A stretch of 9,941 nt of DNA from an uncultured Oscillospiraceae bacterium (GTDB lineage: Bacteria > Bacillota_A > Clostridia > Oscillospirales > Oscillospiraceae), in the NCBI GenBank assembly GCA_900769845.1, contig CAAGIF010000235.1, positions 1-9,941 on the forward strand. Direction: 5' to 3'. Each line of letters opens with the position of its first letter. Within the stretch, counting starts at the first letter, position 1. The notes beneath the pieces are model-generated. The model ran no database searches and had not been told where the DNA came from. It was given only the letters and a program-made list of their open reading frames with translations. The position numbers and the translations under genes were made by a program. This document shows positions 1 through 5,720 of the stretch, piece by piece.

Positions 1-799
1 CATTCTGATTCTTGCAGTCATTCTGGCCGCGCTGTATGTGCTGAGCACCTCAGGCCGGACCGGTCATCCCGGAATGAAAGAACTGCGGGGCTGGAAATAT
101 GCCCACCGGGGTCTTCACGACGAAAATCTGCCGGAAAATTCCATGGGTGCTTTCCGGGCTGCGCTGGAGCATGGCTACGGCATCGAACTGGACATCCACC
201 TGATGAAGGACGGCAATCTGGCAGTCATTCACGATACATCCCTGCTGCGGACCGCAGGCGAAGAGGTGGATATCACCGACCTGACCGCAGAAGATTTGGA
301 AAACTACCGGCTGGAGGGCAGCGACGAAAAGATTCCCCTGTTTTCTCAGGTTCTGGAGCTGTATGCAGGCAAAGCGCCTCTGATCATCGAGCTGAAAGAA
401 AACGACAACTGCCGGGAATTGGTGGATGCAGCCGTTAAGGCCATGGAAGGTTACGAAGGTCCCTACTGCATGGAATCCTTCCATCCCAAGTGCGTCTACG
501 AACTGAAGAAGCGCCATCCCCATGTGATTCGGGGCCAGCTGGTCATGGATTATTTCAAGGAAGAAGGCTCCACCCTTCCCAAGGTCATCAAGTGGCTGGT
601 CACCAACCAGGCAGAAAACTTCCTGATTGCACCGGACTTCATTGCCTATCGCTTCTCTGACCGCAAGACCTTCAGCAATTTCCTGACCATGAAATTCTGG
701 AAACTTCAGGGTGTCAGCTGGACCCTGAAGAGCCAGCAGCAGCTGGACAAAGCTGTCGCCGAAGGCTGGCTGCCCATTTTCGAAGGATTCAAACCCTGA
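1..799 (+). CDS. Membrane-anchored glycerophosphodiester phosphodiesterase (5' end outside window)
   Basis: GDPD-family enzyme, expected to hydrolyse glycerophosphodiesters to an alcohol and glycerol-3-phosphate. The frame is open from base 2 and reads through a hydrophobic stretch (ILILAVILAALYVLS), so the true start lies upstream. The GTG at 38 is inside this membrane segment and is not the start. Counting from the codon at 38, the GDPD signatures are intact: HRG at 23-25, PEN at 32-34, ELD at 50-52 and HD at 65-66, i.e. the general acid/base His pair and the metal-binding Glu/Asp. The typical IELKEN strand follows at about 117-122. The C-terminal W-T and FEGF region completes the TIM barrel at the family's usual length. 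One N-terminal membrane helix suggests anchoring with the catalytic domain outside the cytoplasm. A terminator follows directly. Family assignment is secure; substrate is not known. Confidence 0.93.
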   Translation, partial: ILILAVILAALYVLSTSGRTGHPGMKELRGWKYAHRGLHDENLPENSMGAFRAALEHGYGIELDIHLMKDGNLAVIHDTSLLRTAGEEVDITDLTAEDLENYRLEGSDEKIPLFSQVLELYAGKAPLIIELKENDNCRELVDAAVKAMEGYEGPYCMESFHPKCVYELKKRHPHVIRGQLVMDYFKEEGSTLPKVIKWLVTNQAENFLIAPDFIAYRFSDRKTFSNFLTMKFWKLQGVSWTLKSQQQLDKAVAEGWLPIFEGFKP

Positions 800-807
800 T
801 TAGGATC

Positions 808-838
808 ATAACCGCAGCACTGGCTGCGGTTATTTTTT
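808..838 (+). terminator. Rho-independent terminator after the GDPD gene
   Basis: A perfect 10-bp stem ATAACCGCAG (808-817) / CTGCGGTTAT (824-833) with a 6-nt loop is followed by a T run to 838. It begins 9 nt after the GDPD stop codon, so it ends that transcript and separates it from the patatin gene. Confidence 0.9.
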
Positions 839-869
839 ACATATTCTTCATAGAACCGGACAACAATTC

Positions 870-878
870 TGCTATACT
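870..878 (+). promoter_or_regulatory. Probable extended -10 promoter for the patatin-like gene
   Basis: TGCTATACT fits the extended -10 consensus TGnTATAAT with one mismatch, 33 nt before the patatin ATG. No good -35 hexamer is seen at 16-18 nt upstream, which is common for extended -10 promoters. Its place between a terminator and the next gene supports it. Confidence 0.5.
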
Positions 879-911
879 GGAATCAAAGATATTCCATTTT
901 GAGGTGATTTC

Positions 912-2039
912 ATGGAACTGAAACTGGATACCTCCAGGATGTATGCCATCGCGCTGGAGGGCGGCGGTGCCCGGGGCGCATACCAGGTGGGCGTCTGGCG
1001 GGCATTGGAGGAAGCGGGCATCCGCTACAATGCAGTCTCCGGCACTTCCGTGGGTGCCATCAACGGAGCCCTGATGGCCATGCGGGATCTGCAGCAGGCG
1101 GAACAAATCTGGAAAGACATCCGCTTCTCCCAGATCATCAATGTGGATGACGCAGATATGGGGCGTCTTCTTTCCGGAGGCTTCGAAAATCTGGATCAGG
1201 TAAAATCTGCCTTCCATACTCTGAAAACCATCATCAAAGATCGGGGGCTGGACGTGGAGCCTCTGCGGAATATGCTGGCCGAACGGGTGGACGAAGAAAA
1301 GATCCGTTCCTCCGGAGTCGATTTGTTCCTGACCACTGTATCCATCACCGACAAGAAAGAACTGGAGATTGATGCGAAAGATCTGGAGCCGGGCCAGTTG
1401 AAAGATATGATCATGGCTTCTGCGTATCATCCGGCCTTCAAGCAAACTCCTCTGGGCGGAAAATCCTATGCCGACGGCGGTTTTTATGATCTGGTTCCCA
1501 TCAGCGCATTGATCAGCCGCGGACACAAAAACCTGATCGTCATCCGTTTGAACAGTCTGGGCATTGAGCGGCGGGTGAAAATCCCCGGGGATGTGACCGT
1601 CACCACCATTGCCCCCCGGGAAAGTCTGGGCAATGTGCTGAACTTCAGCAGTGAGCAGAGCGCCCAGAATATGGTTCTGGGCTTCTACGATGCCCAGAAG
1701 GTTCTCTTCGGACTGGTCGGACAGGACTACTACATCGACCGAACCATGACCGAAGAAGAAGCCTACGAACTGCTGGTCCGGCATCTGCGTACTGCCGGCA
1801 CTTCCCTGCGGCAGTTGAACGAGGAGATTCTGCCCCGGTTTGCCAAGCGGCTGGACTGTGAAGACGACTATTACAGCATCTTTCTGCTGATGATGGAACG
1901 GTTGGCGAAGAGCTGCTCCCTGTCTCCCTTCCGCATCCGCACCGACCGGGAATTTTATGAGGAAGTTATGGCTTTGCGCACCGATGATATCCCCGACAAG
2001 CCGGATAAGGTGCTGGATGTGTTTCTGATTGAGGAGTAA
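912..2039 (+). CDS. Patatin-like phospholipase
   Basis: Predicted Ser/Asp-dyad lipid acyl hydrolase of 375 residues. The patatin signatures are all present: the oxyanion-hole loop GGGARG at 17-22, the nucleophile elbow GTSVG at 44-48 with Ser46, and the DGG motif at 188-190 with catalytic Asp188, followed by an LVPISAL segment as in bacterial patatins. There is no signal peptide, so it is predicted to be cytoplasmic or peripheral to the membrane. Residues from about 270 to the end form a charged, probably helical extension beyond the usual patatin core of about 250-300 residues; its role is unknown. The start is supported by GAGGTGA at 901-907. It has its own promoter after the upstream terminator, and no terminator separates it from the lipoprotein gene 41 nt downstream, so the two may share a transcript. 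The natural substrate (phospholipid or neutral lipid) cannot be read from the sequence. Confidence 0.95.
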   Translation: MELKLDTSRMYAIALEGGGARGAYQVGVWRALEEAGIRYNAVSGTSVGAINGALMAMRDLQQAEQIWKDIRFSQIINVDDADMGRLLSGGFENLDQVKSAFHTLKTIIKDRGLDVEPLRNMLAERVDEEKIRSSGVDLFLTTVSITDKKELEIDAKDLEPGQLKDMIMASAYHPAFKQTPLGGKSYADGGFYDLVPISALISRGHKNLIVIRLNSLGIERRVKIPGDVTVTTIAPRESLGNVLNFSSEQSAQNMVLGFYDAQKVLFGLVGQDYYIDRTMTEEEAYELLVRHLRTAGTSLRQLNEEILPRFAKRLDCEDDYYSIFLLMMERLAKSCSLSPFRIRTDREFYEEVMALRTDDIPDKPDKVLDVFLIEE

Positions 2040-2046
2040 GAAATTC

Positions 2047-2064
2047 GACAAACTTGAATTTGAC
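2047..2064. repeat. Left 18-bp flanking sequence of the small lipoprotein gene
   Basis: GACAAACTTGAATTTGAC is a near-palindrome just before the ribosome binding site of the lipoprotein gene. It matches the sequence at 2538-2555 at 15 of 18 positions when inverted and 14 of 18 when direct. It may be a cassette boundary, a regulatory element or coincidence. Confidence 0.4.
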
Positions 2065-2080
2065 AAAGGAGTGTGATTCT

Positions 2081-2539
2081 ATGAAAAGATTATTTACTTT
2101 TATTTTTGTTCTGATATTAGCATTATCAATTACTGGGTGCAGAGACAATGCTCCAGGTGGGGAAATCCAGACAGGTAAAGAATATGACTTTTCTGGTGTT
2201 ACCCAAGTAAAGCTGGTAAATGTGCATAACGAGTATTCTACAACTATAACCGACGAAACAGATATCGCAAATATTATTTCCTTTGTGGGAGACACGATTA
2301 TTAAACCTCTAGGAAGCGGCAAGGGCTACTACGAAGGCAGCTATTCTGTTGTATTTTTCTATGATAACGGAGAAGAATTTATCTTGACATTTGGTGATGA
2401 CACCGTCTTATATATGGGCGAAGGCGATGACGGTTATCCCATTCGCTATCGGCTTACCGACATAACCATTTCTGACGATGTAATTCCTTTCTTTTCCCAG
2501 TTTGACCAAAGCGGCATGGTGTGGAACGAAACAAAGTGA
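2081..2539 (+). CDS. Small AT-rich lipoprotein of unknown function
   Basis: A 152-residue predicted lipoprotein. The N-terminus MKRLFTFIFVLILALSITGC is a classic lipoprotein signal: basic start, hydrophobic core and lipobox SITGC with Cys20. The mature protein should be anchored to the outer face of the membrane. ATG 2081 is chosen over the in-frame TTG at 2054 because AAAGGAG (2065-2070) lies 10 nt before it and the signal peptide starts there. The mature part is acidic and rich in beta-forming residues. A VxLVNVHNEYSTTITDETDIANII segment followed by alternating strands resembles small Firmicute lipoproteins whose domain measures deviation from a 'set' value; this resemblance is from memory and gives no function. 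Codon use (AGA, ATA, TTA, CTA) and base composition are clearly more AT-rich than in the neighbours, suggesting later acquisition. Probably co-transcribed with the patatin gene. Confidence 0.85.
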   Translation: MKRLFTFIFVLILALSITGCRDNAPGGEIQTGKEYDFSGVTQVKLVNVHNEYSTTITDETDIANIISFVGDTIIKPLGSGKGYYEGSYSVVFFYDNGEEFILTFGDDTVLYMGEGDDGYPIRYRLTDITISDDVIPFFSQFDQSGMVWNETK

Positions 2540-2555
2540 CAAATTCCAATTTGTC
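2538..2555. repeat. Right 18-bp palindrome flanking the small lipoprotein gene
   Basis: GACAAATTCCAATTTGTC is a perfect 8-bp inverted repeat with a 2-nt centre that overlaps the lipoprotein stop codon. It is related to the sequence at 2047-2064. It is distinct from the terminator hairpin that begins at 2562. Confidence 0.5.
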
Positions 2556-2561
2556 TAACAG

Positions 2562-2590
2562 AAAAGCAGGGGTTTTCACCCCTGCTTTTT
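2562..2590. terminator. Bidirectional terminator between convergent genes
   Basis: A perfect 12-bp stem AAAAGCAGGGGT (2562-2573) / ACCCCTGCTTTT (2578-2589) with a 4-nt loop ends in five T on the plus strand. The four A at its left end give a T run on the minus strand. It lies between the convergent lipoprotein gene (plus) and 5'-nucleotidase-like gene (minus) and can serve both. Confidence 0.92.
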
Positions 2591-2643
2591 GCTCGATATA
2601 AGCTTGTCATCCTGGCAAACCGAGCCATCCGCAGCAGGTTAAC

Positions 2644-4146
2644 TCAATGCTGCAGACCGCCGGCGCTGATGTGATCCGCCACAAGATCCCGTGCGAAAAC
2701 ATCCTCGGCATAGGTGTCGATTACTGTCATATTATTGTAGGAATAATAGGCGGAATAGGTGTCCGTCACCACATAGTAGACCCCGTCGGGATCAATCGCA
2801 TTTCGAATGCCATCGCCGTAAGCCGTAGTCTTGATGTAGTAAGCATAGTGATCATTCTCCAAAAATCTGCTTATCAGATCGCTCCCCCGAATACTGCACA
2901 ATGTAATCTGGTTATCAAAAGGCAGCAAGGACAGCAGTTGACTGTAGCTGACCTCACCCGCGGGAAGATATCCGGGAGAACGGCAGGACATATAGCCGCC
3001 GCCCAGTACGATATCGTATTCCGCGCCCCACTTTTCCATCCCCTTGGAACAATAGAGATCGGCAACCAACTGACAGATGGTGTCCTTGCTCCGGAAATGA
3101 CCGTTATTGCCCAAAACCTTTTTCGCAGGAGCAATTTCCTCGCTGTATTTTTCCAGTAATTCCGCCACCACAGGATCATCTTCCATATAGCTGTACTTAC
3201 TGGCAGGCAGTGACTCCGCAACAAACACAAAAGAATTGTTATTGGTTATATCAATCAACACGCTGGCATGGGATATGCCGTTGTTGTTTCCGCCGGCCTG
3301 CAGATGATAAACGCCATGCCGGTCCATGATCGAATATGTAAAATGAGTGTCAGCCTCAAAAACCAGATCCACATAGCCTTCGGAAAGCGTGACATCGTAA
3401 TACTCTCGCAGCGCCCTGTCGCTTACGGGCTCGGGGCGTACACCGGTGGTATTTTCATCGTAGCCGTCATGGATAGCATAGATGATAAAATCCACGCCTT
3501 CACTGCGGAGCTTTTCCGATTCCGCCTTGACCAGTTCGGTCAGATCATCCCCGGTTTTGAAATAAACCCCCTTGCTCATCTCCGAAGAGATAGAGGAGTA
3601 ACAATCGCCAATGGCGCCGATAATACCGACCTGCGCCCCCTCTATATCCAGCACCACGGAGCTTCGGCAGTAATCTACCCGGCTGTCCGTCTCCCGGCTG
3701 TATATATTAATGGCAAGGAACGGGAATTCCGCCAGTTCCCGGTTCCGGAGGATCTGCCCCTCGCCCCAATCATATTCATGGCCGCCCATGATCATGGCAT
3801 CAAAGTCCAGCGCATTCATCCATTCAGTGATGATCAGACCGCCTGTCAAATTGGATTCCGAAGCCCCCTGCCACATATCGCCGGTGGACAGGAAGATGGT
3901 ATTTCCCGCCTGCCGGGCCTGTTTCAGATAAGTGGAAAGCTCGTCAACGCCGGGCTGGAACTCCGTATCCGCCAGCTTGCCGTGAAGATCGTTGACGGCA
4001 TAAATATCCAGAGTAACAACCTCAGGCTCCGCGTTTTCCTGGTCTGTGATATTGGCGGCGGGCTGCGTAACCTGCGGTATATCCGCCCCCCTGTTGCAGC
4101 CGGAGAGCAGCAGCAAAAGCGCCAGCAGTAAACAAATCTTTTTCAC
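2644..4146 (-). CDS. 5'-nucleotidase/UshA-family metallophosphatase lipoprotein with altered metal site
   Basis: A 500-residue surface lipoprotein of the bifunctional metallophosphatase/5'-nucleotidase family, which releases phosphate from nucleotides and related esters. GTG at 4146 is preferred: AAAGGAG (4162-4156) is 9 nt upstream, while the in-frame GTG at 4155 overlaps that site. Numbering from 4146, the signal peptide ends in LLSGC with lipidated Cys17. The N-terminal calcineurin-like domain shows NDLHG (Asp53, His55), STGDMWQG (Asp90), GGHEYDWG (122 and His123), IHDG (His226) and EADTH (Asp266, His268). The usual motifs are GNHE and GHxH, so Asn is replaced by Gly122 and a His by Asp266; both belong to metal site 2, while site 1 looks complete. 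The C-terminal 5'-nucleotidase domain (about 325-490) has GGGYMSCR, GEVSYSQLLSLLPFDN and VVTDTYSAYY, matching the substrate-binding domain. Activity may be changed or reduced. Gene stands alone and faces the lipoprotein gene. Confidence 0.9.
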   Translation of the reverse strand: MKKICLLLALLLLLSGCNRGADIPQVTQPAANITDQENAEPEVVTLDIYAVNDLHGKLADTEFQPGVDELSTYLKQARQAGNTIFLSTGDMWQGASESNLTGGLIITEWMNALDFDAMIMGGHEYDWGEGQILRNRELAEFPFLAINIYSRETDSRVDYCRSSVVLDIEGAQVGIIGAIGDCYSSISSEMSKGVYFKTGDDLTELVKAESEKLRSEGVDFIIYAIHDGYDENTTGVRPEPVSDRALREYYDVTLSEGYVDLVFEADTHFTYSIMDRHGVYHLQAGGNNNGISHASVLIDITNNNSFVFVAESLPASKYSYMEDDPVVAELLEKYSEEIAPAKKVLGNNGHFRSKDTICQLVADLYCSKGMEKWGAEYDIVLGGGYMSCRSPGYLPAGEVSYSQLLSLLPFDNQITLCSIRGSDLISRFLENDHYAYYIKTTAYGDGIRNAIDPDGVYYVVTDTYSAYYSYNNMTVIDTYAEDVFARDLVADHISAGGLQH

Positions 4147-4168
4147 ATATACCACTCCTTTTGCCCTA

Positions 4169-4197
4169 ATTTTACATCAAACACTCCAAAAATGCAA
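4169..4197 (-). promoter_or_regulatory. Candidate promoter for the 5'-nucleotidase-like gene
   Basis: Read on the minus strand, TTGCAT (4197-4192) and TAAAAT (4174-4169) are separated by 17 nt and lie about 23 nt before the GTG start at 4146. The -10 is good and the -35 weak (TTG only). Confidence 0.45.
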
Positions 4198-4344
4198 CCG
4201 CATTCCACCCTGTCCTCACAGCAAATTCCACACCATTTCGCAATTGCAATCCGCCCCCTATCCGTCCGAACGGGGGAAGCTTAGGGTGTGAATAAGGAGC
4301 GCCCCGAGCGCGCGGTTTATAAAAGTTGATATTGCTTTCATTTT
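4198..4344. other. Divergent intergenic stretch without a gene
   Basis: This is the central part of the gap between the two divergently oriented genes. No credible coding frame with a ribosome binding site is seen, and no tRNA-like structure. It contains a CCCCCTATCCG...CGGGGG pairing around 4255-4276 and a GC-rich GCGCCCCGAGCGCGC run near 4300; both may form weak hairpins but lack a T run, so no terminator is called. Confidence 0.5.
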
Positions 4345-4369
4345 ACGGATGAAAAATCCGTTGACGGAT
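4345..4369. promoter_or_regulatory. Candidate operator: three ACGGAT half-sites over the fucosidase promoter
   Basis: ACGGAT (4345-4350), its inverse ATCCGT (4356-4361) and a further ACGGAT (4364-4369) form an inverted repeat with 5-nt spacing plus a third direct copy. The group occupies the position a -35 box would take and touches the extended -10. A protein bound here would block or control RNA polymerase, as expected for a sugar-responsive operon. The regulator is not in the window. Confidence 0.5.
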
Positions 4370-4377
4370 GCTATAAT
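4369..4377 (+). promoter_or_regulatory. Extended -10 promoter of the fucosidase operon
   Basis: TGCTATAAT is an exact match to the extended -10 consensus, 29 nt before the ATG of the fucosidase gene. There is no good -35 at normal spacing: position 4349-4354 reads ATGAAA. The nearby TTGACG is only 5 nt away and cannot act as a -35 for it. A short leader of about 20-25 nt is expected. Confidence 0.75.
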
Positions 4378-4406
4378 ATGGAAAACAGACGCAAGGAGGA
4401 GTTGAA

Positions 4407-5714
4407 ATGTACCGGTTTGACAAAGATGCTTACATTAAGCGGGTGGATTGGTTTCGAGAGGCCCGCTTTGGAATGTTCATTCACTGGGGTCTTTACAGCA
4501 TCCCGGGCCGGGGCGAATGGGTCCGAAGCGACGAGCAGATGCCGGAATCGGCCTATCTTCCCTACTTTGAAACCTTTACCGCCAAGGACTTTGATCCGGT
4601 TTCCTGGGCAAAGGCTGCCAAAGCCGCAGGTATGCGGTATGTTGTAATGACCGCAAAGCATTATGACGGATTCTGCCTCTTTAACAGCGCGTTTACCGAA
4701 TTCAAGTCCACCAACACCCCCTTTGGAAGAGATGCCGTGGCGGAATTTGTGGCAGCCGTTCGGGCGGAGGGGCTGAAGGTGGGCCTGTATTTTTCCCTCA
4801 TTGATTGGCACCACCCGGATTATCCTCACTATGGCGACCGGTATCATCCCATGCGCGGCAACCCCGCCTATGAGAATTCCGGGCGTAATTTTGACCGGTA
4901 TCTGGATTACATGCACAGCCAGGTCCGGGAGATTTGCACCAATTACGGAAAACTGGATCTTCTGTGGTTCGATTTTGCCTATGATAATCTCCGAGGGCAA
5001 GCATGGCGGGGCACGGAACTGGTGGATATGGTGCGCTCCCTGCAGCCCGATGTTCTGATTGACAACCGCATTGAGGTCAGCGGAGAAGGATTCGGTTCTC
5101 TGTACCATTGCGCGCCAACACCCTATCACGGAGATTTTGTAACCCCAGAGAAGTTTATACCGCCCCATGGTATCCGGGATTCCCGCGGAAACCCTATGGT
5201 CTGGGAGTCCTGCGTGACTATGAATAATAATTGGGGCTACTGCTTTTCCGATCATAATTTCAAGCCCGCCCCGCTGCTTATCAAAAAGCTGGTGGAGTGC
5301 GTGTCCAAAGGCGGCAATATGATTCTGAATGTAGGCCCGGACGGAGACGGCAATATTCCGCCGGAATCCTTGGAGATTCTGGCGCAGATTGGAAACTGGA
5401 TGGCGCGCAATTGTGACAGCATTCACGGCTGCGGGCCTGCCATTCTGGAAAAACCGGAGTTCTGCCGAATCACACAACACGGAACCAAGTTGTATGTCCA
5501 TGTTTTTGAGAATACACTGGGGCCCTTACCCCTGATTGGACTCAAAAAGGACCAGGTGGAATCCATTCGTCTGCTGGACGGCGGACGCCCGATTCCTGTT
5601 TCTACAAGCTGGGTCCACAGCGATTATCCGGACATTTTATTTGCGGATCTGGGACCGGACCCGGTGCTGCCGGATCCGGTGGATACGGTTCTGGAAATCC
5701 GTTTGAAAGGATGA
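4407..5714 (+). CDS. Alpha-L-fucosidase, GH29, cytoplasmic
   Basis: Retaining glycoside hydrolase of family GH29, expected to remove terminal alpha-L-fucose from oligosaccharides or glycoconjugates. Of the 435 residues, the N-terminal TIM barrel carries the family hallmarks: WFREARFGMFIHWGLYS at 15-31, MTAKHYDGFCLF at 81-92, the nucleophile strand LDLLWFD with Asp189, VWESC at 265-269, NNNWGY at 273-278 and MILNVGPDGDG at 305-315. The last 80 or so residues form a short beta-sandwich domain, giving a protein at the small end of the family. No signal peptide is present, so it should act on imported, short fucosylated sugars or glycopeptides inside the cell. The start is fixed by AAGGAGG (4393-4399), 7 nt before ATG. 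It is the first gene of an operon with the transglutaminase-like gene, whose start follows its stop by 6 nt. The acid/base residue is not conserved across GH29 and is not assigned here. Confidence 0.95.
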   Translation: MYRFDKDAYIKRVDWFREARFGMFIHWGLYSIPGRGEWVRSDEQMPESAYLPYFETFTAKDFDPVSWAKAAKAAGMRYVVMTAKHYDGFCLFNSAFTEFKSTNTPFGRDAVAEFVAAVRAEGLKVGLYFSLIDWHHPDYPHYGDRYHPMRGNPAYENSGRNFDRYLDYMHSQVREICTNYGKLDLLWFDFAYDNLRGQAWRGTELVDMVRSLQPDVLIDNRIEVSGEGFGSLYHCAPTPYHGDFVTPEKFIPPHGIRDSRGNPMVWESCVTMNNNWGYCFSDHNFKPAPLLIKKLVECVSKGGNMILNVGPDGDGNIPPESLEILAQIGNWMARNCDSIHGCGPAILEKPEFCRITQHGTKLYVHVFENTLGPLPLIGLKKDQVESIRLLDGGRPIPVSTSWVHSDYPDILFADLGPDPVLPDPVDTVLEIRLKG

Positions 5715-5720
5715 ATGGTA

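Noticed and set aside
837..2066. A 409-codon open frame on the minus strand opposite the patatin gene
   Set aside because: It is antisense to a gene with intact catalytic motifs, its translation is His/Gln/Ile-rich low-complexity sequence without a recognisable domain, and it has no ribosome binding site.
2054..2080. TTG 2054 as start of the small lipoprotein
   Set aside because: It would place the ribosome binding site inside the gene and put extra residues before a normal lipoprotein signal peptide starting at ATG 2081.
4361..4377. TTGACG plus TATAAT as a classical promoter
   Set aside because: The spacing is 5 nt, far below the usual 16-18; the extended -10 explains the site better.
4371..5501. 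A 376-codon minus-strand open frame opposite the fucosidase gene
   Set aside because: Antisense shadow of a clear GH29 gene; the translation shows no family motif.
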